A DNA stretch of 64,000 nt, from positions 1 through 64,000 of the forward strand of contig JADLEK010000006.1 of NCBI GenBank assembly GCA_020846135.1. Direction: 5' to 3'. The stretch's first letter is position 1; each line of letters starts with the position of its first letter. Both the position numbers and the translations under genes were made by a program. Shown here piece after piece: positions 44,023 through 52,787 of the stretch. The notes under the pieces are model-generated. The model did not search any database, was not told where the DNA came from, and saw only the letters and a program-made list of their open reading frames with translations. The DNA is from Gammaproteobacteria bacterium (GTDB lineage Bacteria; Pseudomonadota; Gammaproteobacteria; Competibacterales; Competibacteraceae).

Positions 44023-45656
44023 CAATCCATCTCCGATAAAGGACTCGCGGGAGCAAAAGTAATGCGGAAACAACAGCCACCGCCGGCATTAGGCAGATAT
44101 TGTAGATGCGCCCGGTTAGCCTCGCACAGCTCGCGGGCCAGATACAGACCCAAGCCGGTACCCCTGGCGCGGGTGGTAAAAAACGGTTCAAACAGATGAC
44201 TGATATGTTTAGCGGACACCCCAGGGCCAGCGTCACGCACATCCAGAATCGGCCGGCCCCGTCCAGATTCCAGGCAAGCACACAACTCAAGGTGGGGGAT
44301 CGCGCCCGGTTTGACCCCATGTTGACAGGTATTGGCGCACAGATTCCACAGCACTTGCCGCAATTGGTGTGGATCAAAGCTCACCGCCAAATCGGCCGGA
44401 TCTACCGTATGCCGCCAGTCGGGCGTCGGCCCATCCGGTCCGCGCAGAAACTCCAGACGGAAGGCTTCCAGCCATAGCCCCAAATCCAGTCGCTCCGGCT
44501 TGCCTCGGTCGCGCCGGGCCAGATCCAGCACATCGCCAATAATCCGGTTGGCGCGTTTGACGTTGTCATAAATGATGCGCGCTAACCGGCGGTTGTGGGC
44601 GCTAATATCATCCGCTTCCTCCAAGAGTTGGGCAGCGTGACCAATCGCCGCCAGTGGGTTGCGAATCTCATGGGCAATGCCGGCGGTCAACCGCCCCAGC
44701 GCCGCCAGCTTGATCTGTTGCAGGCGTTCAGCCACCTGATCCGAATCTTCCAGCAGAATGAGGACATTGGCGGCCTGACGACCGCTAAGCCGGGTAAAGC
44801 GCGGAATCAGCTCCGGGCGATGTTCAGCCGGGCGGAACGGGGGGCTTTCCAGACTGTTGCTCAGGCGCCAATCCTCCAGGCGTTGCGTCAATGGCGGCGA
44901 CAATGCGGCCAGAGCCATCCCCGGCGATGTGGTCGGCGCATCGAGTAGAGTCTGAGCAGTATCATTCAGTAACTGGATTTGCCCGGCGGCATCTACCACC
45001 ACCACGCCATTTTGCAGGTGGCGGATGATGCCCTGGTTCAATTCAGCCACTTCCAGCAATTCAATGCTGCGCTGCCGGACCAGCGCTTCGCTGCGGCGCG
45101 CCCGCTCAGCCAGGGTATGGGTCAACCCGGCGGCGATAAACAGCACCGCGCCGAGAATACCCAGCCGAACCCAGTCGTCGGTGGAGTTCTCAATCTGGTT
45201 GAGCAACCCGGTTGTCCAGTCGCTCGTCCCGCGCCCGGCTCGCGCCAACGCCTGGGCGGCTTGCCAACGGTCGACCAGCCAGGAGCCAGTGACCAGGAAA
45301 AAGCCCAGCGCCGCGCCCAATAACGCCGAACTGAGCGGTAACAAAATCCCGCTGGCGGCGACCGCAGCGATCAACAGGCTGTTGAGACTGCTGGTCAAAC
45401 CGCCCGAGGCGTTGATCATCACGGTCAGCGCCGCCAGATCGGCCAGGAGTTGCAAATGGGCTTGGACCATCAACGGCGGTCGCCGCCAGAAACTGCCCGC
45501 GATCGCGATCAGCGCCAGCGCCATGTAGCTCGACGCTGCGCCCAGAAACAGCCGTGGGTCCTGTTTGCCGAACAGGCGATTCTGCTCATCAATGGCAAAC
45601 GCCGCCAGCAACAGGGTCGCCAGCACCAACCGGTAAATGTTGGTGGCGCGGAACAC
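44022..45656 (-). CDS. pilS: Sensor histidine kinase PilS
   Basis: Membrane histidine kinase that phosphorylates PilR. The 544-residue protein has six predicted membrane helices in the first 190 residues, a PAS region (about 210-300), the HisKA motif AGIAHEIRNPLAAIGHAAQLL (phospho-His, about 331), and an ATPase domain with NLCANTCQHG, DAGPGV and GTGLGLYLARELCEA. The GTG at 45656 is the first usable start after an in-frame stop; its ribosome-binding site is weak. It forms one operon with pilR. Confidence 0.9.
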   Translation of the reverse strand: MFRATNIYRLVLATLLLAAFAIDEQNRLFGKQDPRLFLGAASSYMALALIAIAGSFWRRPPLMVQAHLQLLADLAALTVMINASGGLTSSLNSLLIAAVAASGILLPLSSALLGAALGFFLVTGSWLVDRWQAAQALARAGRGTSDWTTGLLNQIENSTDDWVRLGILGAVLFIAAGLTHTLAERARRSEALVRQRSIELLEVAELNQGIIRHLQNGVVVVDAAGQIQLLNDTAQTLLDAPTTSPGMALAALSPPLTQRLEDWRLSNSLESPPFRPAEHRPELIPRFTRLSGRQAANVLILLEDSDQVAERLQQIKLAALGRLTAGIAHEIRNPLAAIGHAAQLLEEADDISAHNRRLARIIYDNVKRANRIIGDVLDLARRDRGKPERLDLGLWLEAFRLEFLRGPDGPTPDWRHTVDPADLAVSFDPHQLRQVLWNLCANTCQHGVKPGAIPHLELCACLESGRGRPILDVRDAGPGVSAKHISHLFEPFFTTRARGTGLGLYLARELCEANRAHLQYLPNAGGGCCFRITFAPASPLSEMD

Positions 45657-45842
45657 CGGCCACAGGTGGCGGCGTTCCAGAAAATAGTCTGGATGGAGTC
45701 CAGCCAGCGGGTCAGCGAACGTCAGGGGTGCGGTTCCTTAACATTAAGGCGTGCATGTAAGCAGCTCCATTTTAAATGAATCAATGCAGAATTAAGTGAT
45801 TTCCGATCGTGCCGCAGCAACGATTGCGCGCAAAAATGGAAC

Positions 45843-45871
45843 GTGAAGATTAGGGTATTTCGGGATACAAT
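45843..45871 (+). promoter_or_regulatory. Candidate promoter of sucCD
   Basis: TACAAT (45866-45871) is a good -10 hexamer, with GTGAAG (45843-45848) as a weak -35 at 17-base spacing. It lies 36 bases ahead of the sucC start, in a 250-base gap shared with the divergent pilS. Confidence 0.35.
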
Positions 45872-45906
45872 CACGGCTCCACTGCACAAAAGGGGCTTTA
45901 AACAAC

Positions 45907-47070
45907 ATGAATCTGCACGAATACCAAGCAAAAGAACTCCTCCAGCAATTTGGCGTTGTGGTGCCCAAGGGCATCAAGGTCACTTCCCAGCAGGAAGCGG
46001 TCGAAGCGGCCAAGATGGTGAAGGAAGGGGGACCATGGGTGGTTAAGGCCCAAGTCCACGCTGGTGGACGCGGCAAGGCCGGTGGCGTCAAGTTTGTCCG
46101 CACCCTCCAGGATGTCGAAGAGGTTGCGGGTCGCCTGCTCGGCTCCACCCTGCACACCCACCAGACCGGTCCTGAAGGCGTCCCGATTCACGCCTTGCTG
46201 ATTCAGGACGGGGTGGACATCGCCAAGGAATACTATTTAAGCTGCCTAGTCGATCGCAGCCAGAAGCGCGTCATTTTGATTGGCTCTTCCGAAGGAGGCA
46301 TGGACATCGAAGAAGTCGCCGCCAAGACCCCGGAGAAAATTCTGACCCTGTCCATTGACCCGGTTACCGGTGTCCAGCCCTACCAGGCCCGCGATCTCGG
46401 CTTCAAGATGGGCATGGCTAAAAAAGAAGTGGAACAACTGGTTAAAGTCGTCACTGGCGTTTACAACCTGTTCGTCCAGAAAGACTGCAGCATGGTCGAG
46501 ATCAATCCGCTGATCGTGACCGCTGATGGCCAGGTGCAGGCGCTGGACGCCAAGGTCAGTGTCGATGACAACGCCATGTACCGGCACAAGGACATCGCCG
46601 AAATGCGTGATCCATCCCAGGAAGACGAACGCGAGCATATCGCCCACGAAATCGGCCTGAACTATGTCGCGCTAGATGGCAATATCGGCTGCATGGTCAA
46701 CGGCGCCGGTCTGGCGATGGCGACCATGGACGTTTGTCAGTTGCATGGCGGCGAACCGGCCAACTTTCTCGATGTTGGCGGTGGCGCCACTGCGGATCGG
46801 GTCGCGCGGGCGTTCAAGCTGATTCTGTCCTCCTCCAAGGTCAAAGCGATTCTGGTCAACATTTTCGGCGGCATCGTCCGCTGCGACACCATTGCCGAGG
46901 GCATCATTACGGCGGTCAAAGAAGTCGGGCTGGCGCTGCCGGTAGTGGTGCGGTTGCAAGGCACGAATGTCGAGGCCGGGCGCGAGATGCTGGCCAAGTC
47001 CGGCATGAATATCATGACTGCCGACGATCTGACCGACGCCGCTAAAATGGCCGTCGCCGCCGCCAAGTAA
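45907..47070 (+). CDS. sucC: Succinyl-CoA synthetase beta subunit
   Basis: TCA-cycle enzyme: succinyl-CoA + ADP + Pi to succinate + ATP, as a complex with SucD. The 387-residue product starts [17 protein letters not shown], has the ATP-grasp core [29 protein letters not shown] (metal ligands), [17 protein letters not shown] and [11 protein letters not shown] near the end. Length is standard. sucD follows 34 bases later. Other TCA genes (sdh, sucAB) are not adjacent. Confidence 0.97.
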   Translation: MNLHEYQAKELLQQFGVVVPKGIKVTSQQEAVEAAKMVKEGGPWVVKAQVHAGGRGKAGGVKFVRTLQDVEEVAGRLLGSTLHTHQTGPEGVPIHALLIQDGVDIAKEYYLSCLVDRSQKRVILIGSSEGGMDIEEVAAKTPEKILTLSIDPVTGVQPYQARDLGFKMGMAKKEVEQLVKVVTGVYNLFVQKDCSMVEINPLIVTADGQVQALDAKVSVDDNAMYRHKDIAEMRDPSQEDEREHIAHEIGLNYVALDGNIGCMVNGAGLAMATMDVCQLHGGEPANFLDVGGGATADRVARAFKLILSSSKVKAILVNIFGGIVRCDTIAEGIITAVKEVGLALPVVVRLQGTNVEAGREMLAKSGMNIMTADDLTDAAKMAVAAAK

Positions 47071-47104
47071 GCCTTCGCCCACTGTTTCGAGGAAATAACC
47101 CGCT

Positions 47105-47977
47105 ATGAGTATTTTGATCGACAAGAACACCAAGGTGATTTGCCAGGGTTTCACTGGCTCGCAGGGCACCTTCCATTCCGAACAGGCGATTGCCTATGGC
47201 ACCAATCTAGTGGGCGGCATCAGCCCCGGCAAGGGCGGCACGACCCATCTGGGTAAGCCGGTCTTCAACACCGTTTATGAAGCCGTCGCCGCCACCGGCG
47301 CTGACGCCACTATGATCTATGTGCCGGCCCCGTTCGCCGGCGATGCGATTCTGGAAGCCGCAGATGCGGGTATCAAAGTCATCGCCTGCATCACCGAAGG
47401 CATTCCAGTCATGGATATGCTCAAGGTCAAGGCCGTCTTACAGACCAACTATCCGAAGGTCTATCTGATCGGTCCCAACTGCCCCGGCGTGATCACTCCC
47501 GGTGCTTGCAAGATGGGGATCATGCCCGGTCATATTCACCTGCCCGGCAAGATCGGCATCGTCTCCCGCTCCGGCACCCTGACCTATGAAGCGGTCTACC
47601 AAACCACCCAAAGCGGTCTTGGCCAAAGCACCTGCGTCGGCATTGGCGGCGATCCGATTCATGGCATGAGCTTTATCGATGTGCTGACCCTGTTCAAGGA
47701 TGACCCGCAGACCGAGGGCATCGTGATGGTCGGCGAGATCGGCGGCAGCGCTGAAGAAGAAGGCGCGGCCTACATCAAGGCCAACATCAAGAAGCCGGTA
47801 GTCGCCTACATCGCGGGCGTTACTGCTCCGCCTGGCAAGCGTATGGGCCATGCCGGCGCCATCATCATGGGCGGCAAGGGCACCGCTGCTGACAAGTTTG
47901 CAGCGCTGGAAGCCGCTGGCGCCAAGATCGTTCGTTCTCCCGCCGACATCGGCGCGGCCATGAAGTCGTTCTTCTGA
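47105..47977 (+). CDS. sucD: Succinyl-CoA synthetase alpha subunit
   Basis: Carries the phospho-histidine and CoA site. The 290-residue product has [19 protein letters not shown] (CoA-binding Rossmann fold, near 16-34), [22 protein letters not shown], and the active-site segment [17 protein letters not shown] with the phosphorylated His (about 246). It forms an operon with sucC. A stem-loop follows at 47999-48032. Confidence 0.97.
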   Translation: MSILIDKNTKVICQGFTGSQGTFHSEQAIAYGTNLVGGISPGKGGTTHLGKPVFNTVYEAVAATGADATMIYVPAPFAGDAILEAADAGIKVIACITEGIPVMDMLKVKAVLQTNYPKVYLIGPNCPGVITPGACKMGIMPGHIHLPGKIGIVSRSGTLTYEAVYQTTQSGLGQSTCVGIGGDPIHGMSFIDVLTLFKDDPQTEGIVMVGEIGGSAEEEGAAYIKANIKKPVVAYIAGVTAPPGKRMGHAGAIIMGGKGTAADKFAALEAAGAKIVRSPADIGAAMKSFF

Positions 47978-47998
47978 TTGACGCCGCAGTCTGAAAAT

Positions 47999-48032
47999 CC
48001 TGCCCTTCCCCTATTGTGGGAGAGGGGCAGGA
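47999..48032 (+). terminator. Stem-loop after sucD
   Basis: CCTGCCCTTCCCCT and GGGAGAGGGGCAGG can form a long imperfect stem 20 bases after the sucD stop. The following bases GAATTAAAG lack a T-run, so it is probably a processing or stabilising stem, or an imperfect terminator. Confidence 0.4.
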
Positions 48033-48131
48033 ATTAAAGTTATACTCGCGCGCTATTCGCCTCCGCCTTGGTCCTCGGTTTATCTTTCCCCTTTAACTGT
48101 TCGCCTTTCACCTTCCTAGCGAGATCACGGC

Positions 48132-49766
48132 ATGGCTGCTGACTCTTCCTCTCTCCGGGTTGTTATGGCCCAGCTTGACTTTCTGGTCGGCGACATTGCC
48201 GGCAATACCGATAAAATCATCGCTGCTGCTGCTGAAGCCCGCGATCAATTGCATGCCGATTTAATCGTTTTCCCGGAATTGACCCTGACCGGTTATCCGC
48301 CGGAAGATTTATTGCTGCGGCCCGGTTTTATCCGTCAGGTAGAACCCGCGCTACAGCGTCTGGCCCACGAAATTCAGGGCATCGCCACCATTGTCGGCTG
48401 CCCATTAGCGACACCCGGGGGATTGCGTAATGCCGCCGTGGCGCTGGCGGACAGCCAGATTCAGGCGACCTATTACAAGCAATGGCTGCCCAATTACAGC
48501 GTGTTCGATGAGAAACGCTATTTCTCCCCCGGTGAAGACCCGGCGGTAGTGACCGTGGTCGGGGCGCGGGTGGGAATCACCATCTGTGAAGATGTCTGGT
48601 TGCCGGGGCCGGTCGCACAGGCCGCCGAAGCCGGGGCGCAACTGCTGGTCAATCTCAACGCATCGCCTTATCACGCCGGCAAGGGGGGGCAGCGGCTGAC
48701 AGTATTGCGGCACCGAGCGCGCGAGGGCCACATTCCGATGGTCTATGTCAACCTGCCCGGCGGCCAGGATGAGCTGGTCTTCGATGGCGGCTCGATGGTG
48801 GTCGGGGCTGATGGCGCATTGATCCAGCGTGCGCCATTTTTCGCAACAGGTTTGTATCCGGTCGATTTCCAAATTTCCGCTGCGGGCGCAATACCCGTTC
48901 CGGCTTCAGTCGCCGAGGAGCCGGGGCTGGAAGAGGGGATTTACCGAGCGCTGACCCTGGGCGTGCGGGATTATGTCGAAAAGAACGGCTTTGCCGGGGT
49001 GGTGCTGGGGCTGTCCGGCGGCATTGATTCGGCCCTGACCTTGGCGATTGCGGTCGATGCGCTGGGGCCGGAGCGGGTCGAGGCGGTATTGATGCCATCG
49101 CGCTATACCGCCGACATGAGCAATACCGACGCGGAGCTGGAGGCCAAAGCGCTAGGCGTCAGTTACCGCATCATGCCGATTGAACCGGCGTTTCGGACAT
49201 TTCTGGACATTTTGCAGCCAGTGCTGGCCGGGCGAGCGGCGGACAGCGCCGAGGAAAATTTGCAGGCCCGGTGCCGGGGAGTGTTACTGATGGCGATCTC
49301 CAACAAGACCGGCAAGCTGGTCCTAACTACCGGCAACAAGAGCGAAACCGCGGTCGGCTACTCAACGCTCTATGGGGACATGGCCGGCGGTTTTGCGCCG
49401 ATCAAGGATGTGCTGAAAACCATGGTTTACCGGCTGGCGGCCTGGCGCAATCAGCAATCCCCGGTGATTCCGCAGCGGGTGTTTGACCGACCGCCGTCTG
49501 CGGAACTGCGTCCTGATCAGACCGACCAGGACAGCTTACCGCCCTATGAGGTGCTGGACGCTATTCTGCACGGCTATGTCGAGGAAGATCGCTCAGTGGA
49601 GGAATTAATCGAAGTCGGGTTCGACCGGGTGACGGTGGAACGGGTGGCGCGACTGGTGATCGTCAATGAATACAAACGCCGCCAGGCTGCGCCGGGGGTG
49701 CGGATCACGCCCCGCGCATTCGGGCGGGACCGGCGTTATCCGATCACCTCCGGGTTTCGGCGTTAA
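48132..49766 (+). CDS. nadE: Glutamine-dependent NAD+ synthetase
   Basis: Last step of NAD synthesis: amidation of nicotinic-acid adenine dinucleotide, using ammonia from glutamine. The 544-residue protein is the two-domain type. The N-terminal nitrilase-like glutaminase (about 1-265) has its triad in FPELTLTGYPPED (Glu), YKQWLPNY (Lys) and ITICEDVW (Cys). The C-terminal synthetase has the pyrophosphatase P-loop GLSGGIDSAL, TTGNKSETAVGY and DQTDQDSLPPYEVLD. Its stop overlaps the convergent wecA-like gene by four bases. Confidence 0.96.
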   Translation: MAADSSSLRVVMAQLDFLVGDIAGNTDKIIAAAAEARDQLHADLIVFPELTLTGYPPEDLLLRPGFIRQVEPALQRLAHEIQGIATIVGCPLATPGGLRNAAVALADSQIQATYYKQWLPNYSVFDEKRYFSPGEDPAVVTVVGARVGITICEDVWLPGPVAQAAEAGAQLLVNLNASPYHAGKGGQRLTVLRHRAREGHIPMVYVNLPGGQDELVFDGGSMVVGADGALIQRAPFFATGLYPVDFQISAAGAIPVPASVAEEPGLEEGIYRALTLGVRDYVEKNGFAGVVLGLSGGIDSALTLAIAVDALGPERVEAVLMPSRYTADMSNTDAELEAKALGVSYRIMPIEPAFRTFLDILQPVLAGRAADSAEENLQARCRGVLLMAISNKTGKLVLTTGNKSETAVGYSTLYGDMAGGFAPIKDVLKTMVYRLAAWRNQQSPVIPQRVFDRPPSAELRPDQTDQDSLPPYEVLDAILHGYVEEDRSVEELIEVGFDRVTVERVARLVIVNEYKRRQAAPGVRITPRAFGRDRRYPITSGFRR

Positions 49767-50860
49767 CCAGTTTCTACCTCCGGTAACCGCGCCAAATAGC
49801 GCCGCCAGGTCTTGGTGGTCACCTGCCGGTAAACCAGAAACAACGCCATGAAGCTGTAAAGCTGGGCAAATTCAGGCACATGCAACCGGTACGCCGCCAT
49901 GCCGACTGCCCCGCTGATCAGTGCGCCAACCAGCAGCAGTGCGGTGACCTGCCCATCCGAGTACCCGCGATGCAGCAACAGATGGTGCAAGTGTTGGCGA
50001 TCGGCCTTAAACGGATTCTGCCCGGCGCCAAGCCGGCGGATCATCACCGTGATTGTATCCAGCAATGGCGCTGCCAGAATCCACACTGCCGTCATCGGCG
50101 TCATTACCGCTTGGTGGCTCCCGCGATCCTGGGACAGGCTAACCAGAAACCAGCCTAGCGCGAAGCCCAGCATGGTGCTGCCGCTGTCGCCCATGAAAAC
50201 GCTGGCGCGAACCCGCCAAGGGTGGCGCAGGTTGAAGCACAGAAACCCAGCAACGACCATTGCCAGCACTAACAACGCATCGCTCGCCAGGCTGTCAGGG
50301 ACCGGCGCAGTCAGATTCAGCGTCAACAACCAGCCCATCGCAATCAGCGCCAGGCCCCCAGCCAGTCCATCAAGACCGTCCATCATGTTGAAGGCATTGA
50401 TAACCCCAACCACTCCAAACAAGGTGAACGGGATCGCCATAGCTCCCAACGTGATATTGCCCCAGCCCAACAAATTACCCAGGCTCCTCAACTCCACGTC
50501 GCCACCCAGCGTCATGATCAGGACGGCCCCGATCTGAAACAGGAAGCGAGTCGATGGCTGAATCTGGCATAGATCATCGTAGACGCCGACCAAGGCCAGT
50601 AACACAACTCCAGCCAGCAATGGCAGATAAGTATTAGGCGTATCCAGCACCAGAGGCAGGCTCAGACAAAAAGCCATACACATCGCAATCCCGCCGGAGA
50701 GAGGCACCGGCTGAGTGTGGTGCTTGCGCTCGTCGGGCTGATCGACCCAACCCAACCGATCGGCCCATTTAATCGATACCATGATCAAGCCAATGCTGAG
50801 CAGTAGTGTGTAAAGCAGTAACCCATATTTTTCAGACGCCATACCTAGAAAACTACTCAT
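49763..50860 (-). CDS. WecA/MraY-like undecaprenyl-phosphate sugar-1-phosphate transferase
   Basis: Integral membrane enzyme that would start exopolysaccharide or O-antigen repeat units by putting a sugar-1-phosphate (GlcNAc-1-P in WecA) on undecaprenyl phosphate. The 365-residue protein has about 10-11 membrane helices. Visible motifs are VGVYDDLCQI (paired Asp), NAFNMMDGLDGLAGG, GDSGSTMLGF and the HLHHLLLHRG loop characteristic of WecA-type enzymes. It lies divergently ahead of the exopolysaccharide genes at 51.2-60.7 kb and is likely their initiating transferase. A small upstream ORF overlaps its start by four bases. Confidence 0.9.
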   Translation of the reverse strand: MSSFLGMASEKYGLLLYTLLLSIGLIMVSIKWADRLGWVDQPDERKHHTQPVPLSGGIAMCMAFCLSLPLVLDTPNTYLPLLAGVVLLALVGVYDDLCQIQPSTRFLFQIGAVLIMTLGGDVELRSLGNLLGWGNITLGAMAIPFTLFGVVGVINAFNMMDGLDGLAGGLALIAMGWLLTLNLTAPVPDSLASDALLVLAMVVAGFLCFNLRHPWRVRASVFMGDSGSTMLGFALGWFLVSLSQDRGSHQAVMTPMTAVWILAAPLLDTITVMIRRLGAGQNPFKADRQHLHHLLLHRGYSDGQVTALLLVGALISGAVGMAAYRLHVPEFAQLYSFMALFLVYRQVTTKTWRRYLARLPEVETG

Positions 50861-51072
50861 GGTTTAACAATCCTCAGCATCAGCGATTCCATCAGCGAAT
50901 AACTGTCAGGATAACCGGCAAAGTCAATTTGAACACGGCTATCAGTCCTGCGTCGATATTGATCAGAGCCAACGCAGATTAGCGCAATAGCAAAAAATAG
51001 GCCAACAATCCGCAATGGCCTTGCTCCTGCGGGACGATCAGTGCGTTTAGAGTATAAAACAAGTTGAAACAT
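50857..51072 (-). CDS. Small protein of unknown function upstream of the WecA-like gene
   Basis: A 71-codon frame whose TGA overlaps the WecA-like ATG (ATGA), a layout typical of coupled translation. It contains one hydrophobic helix (PLRIVGLFFAIALICVG, about 19-35) flanked by basic residues, then a polar tail ending LMLRIVKP. I do not recognise it. There is no clear ribosome-binding site at the ATG used, and coding character is modest, so it may be only a leader or chance frame. Confidence 0.35.
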   Translation of the reverse strand: MFQLVLYSKRTDRPAGARPLRIVGLFFAIALICVGSDQYRRRTDSRVQIDFAGYPDSYSLMESLMLRIVKP

Positions 51073-51201
51073 GAAGTCAATTCAGCGCTGTGAAATAGCA
51101 ATCATTCCCTTATCCCTTATACTCTACGGAAAACAACCCGCATCAATATCTCGTGAAAAACCCTGCGCCCTGCTTCTCAACTTTACAAACCTCTGGAAGA
51201 C

Positions 51202-52005
51202 ATGATCGACCTGCATTGCCACCTGTTACCTGGCATCGACGACGGCGCTCCCGATCTCGCCACCTCCCTGGCTATGGCCCGGATCGCGGTCGACGATGGT
51301 ATCACTGTCACTGCCTGCACCCCGCACATTTACCCCGGCTTGTATGAGAACACTGGTCCCGCCATCCGTCAGGCCGTCGCAGAACTTCAAATCCAGCTCG
51401 ACGCCGCAGGCCTTGCGCTGCAAGTCACCAGCGGTGCTGATGCCCATATTGATCCCAATCTGGTCGATGGCCTGCGCAGCGGGCGGGTGCCGTCATTGCA
51501 CAACACCCGCTACTTCCTGCTGGAGCCGCCGCACCATGTCGCGCCACCCCGGCTGGAAGAAACCGTATTCAATCTGCTGGCCGCCGGTTATATCCCGGTG
51601 GTGACTCATCCCGAGCGGTTGAGCTGGATTGAGGATCATTATGAAATTTTTGTGGAGCTGGTCAAAAAAGGCGCGTGGATGCAAGTCACTGCGGGCAGTC
51701 TGACCGGCCGTTTTGGCGCTGCCGCGCAGTATTGGGGAGAACGGATGCTGGACGAGGGCTGGGTTCACATCCTGGCCACCGATTCGCATGGCGTTACCCG
51801 CCGGCCACCGTTGCTGGCCGAAGGGCAGCGGGCTGCGGAACGCTGGGTGGGAGCCACAGAAGCCTTACATCTGGTAGAAACCCGCCCGCAAGGTATACTG
51901 AATAACGAGGAGCCTGACCAGTTGCCGGCGATTCCGGCGTTGTCCATAGCCAAACCCAGCCGCGCTCATCGATCCTGGTTCAGCCGCTGGTTTGGCGGTC
52001 AGTAA
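51202..52005 (+). CDS. PHP-type tyrosine-protein phosphatase, CpsB/YwqE-like
   Basis: Manganese-dependent phosphatase that removes phosphate from the tyrosine-rich tail of bacterial polysaccharide kinases. The 267-residue protein carries the PHP metal motifs DLHCHLLPGIDDG (3-15), CTPHIYPG (about 39-46), the His in VVTHPERL, and LATDSHGVTRRPP. The Wzc-like BY-kinase two genes downstream is the obvious substrate. It opens the plus-strand exopolysaccharide operon; TATACT at 51119-51124 is a possible -10 without a good -35. Confidence 0.9.
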   Translation: MIDLHCHLLPGIDDGAPDLATSLAMARIAVDDGITVTACTPHIYPGLYENTGPAIRQAVAELQIQLDAAGLALQVTSGADAHIDPNLVDGLRSGRVPSLHNTRYFLLEPPHHVAPPRLEETVFNLLAAGYIPVVTHPERLSWIEDHYEIFVELVKKGAWMQVTAGSLTGRFGAAAQYWGERMLDEGWVHILATDSHGVTRRPPLLAEGQRAAERWVGATEALHLVETRPQGILNNEEPDQLPAIPALSIAKPSRAHRSWFSRWFGGQ

Positions 52006-52052
52006 ATCCACCGGTTTTCCCCTTCTCGCCCTTCCGCCTGAGGCAAGCTATC

Positions 52053-52787
52053 TTGTGGAATAGAACCCTTCGCATTGGCGCCCTGCTGTGGATCACTCTG
52101 CTCGGAGTCGTTGCCTGCGCCGGCAACCGTCCGCCTGCCGCTGCCCCCGCAGACGGATCGCCGACATTGAATAACCCGGCCTCCGCTGCGCCGGCGACAT
52201 CTCCCCCTACGCCAGTCGGTACCCCCATGGTGGAAGACTACCGGATCGGTTCGCAGGATTTGCTCGAACTGCAGGTGTTTGGCATCGAGGCGCTCAACCG
52301 CACGGTGCGGGTCAACTCGCGTGGCTTTATTTCCTTGCCGCTAGTGGGTCTGGTGCCGGCCGCGGGTCTGACCAGTGAGCAACTCGAAGAAGCGCTGGCC
52401 GCCAAACTGGCCAAGGACTATTTGCAAAACCCGCAAGTCAGCGTGTTTATCAAGGAATTCACCAGCCAGCGGGTAACGGTCGAAGGCGCCGTCAAAAAGC
52501 CGGGCGTCTATCCGCTCAAGGGCCGGACCTCGCTGCTGCAAACGCTGGCGACTGCCGAAGGTCTGACCAGTGTCGCTGACACTAGCGTTCGGATTTTTCG
52601 CACCGATCCGGCCACGGGCAATCGCACCACCATGGAGTTCGATCTGGAACAGATTCGCGCTGGCGACATCCGCGATCCCGACATCCGCAATGACGATATC
52701 GTCCAGGTCCGGGAATCGCAGGGCAAGGCGGTCGCCAAGGAACTGATCGAGTTTATTTTGCCCTTCCGGCTACTGAGTCCTTTATGA
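52053..52787 (+). CDS. Polysaccharide export lipoprotein, Wza/BexD-like
   Basis: Outer-membrane polysaccharide export (OPX) protein. The 244-residue product has a lipoprotein signal with lipobox VVAC (Cys at about 22), a Pro/Ala linker, the poly_export domain YRIGSQDLLELQVFGIEALN with VRVNSRGFISLPLVG (about 62-145), and a SLBB domain (RVTVEGAVKKPGVYPLKG). It is shorter than Wza (about 380) and lacks most of the later domains, as in the short OPX proteins of some exopolysaccharide systems. The start is a TTG with GAGG nine bases upstream. It overlaps the BY-kinase gene by four bases. Confidence 0.9.
   Translation: MWNRTLRIGALLWITLLGVVACAGNRPPAAAPADGSPTLNNPASAAPATSPPTPVGTPMVEDYRIGSQDLLELQVFGIEALNRTVRVNSRGFISLPLVGLVPAAGLTSEQLEEALAAKLAKDYLQNPQVSVFIKEFTSQRVTVEGAVKKPGVYPLKGRTSLLQTLATAEGLTSVADTSVRIFRTDPATGNRTTMEFDLEQIRAGDIRDPDIRNDDIVQVRESQGKAVAKELIEFILPFRLLSPL

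Noticed and set aside
45722..45931. A small minus-strand frame covering the pilS-sucC gap.
   Set aside because: It overlaps the sucC start and the likely promoter, and has no family resemblance.
51090..51124. A full sigma70 promoter for the exopolysaccharide operon.
   Set aside because: TATACT is a fair -10 but no acceptable -35 lies at 16-18 bases, so only the -10 is mentioned.
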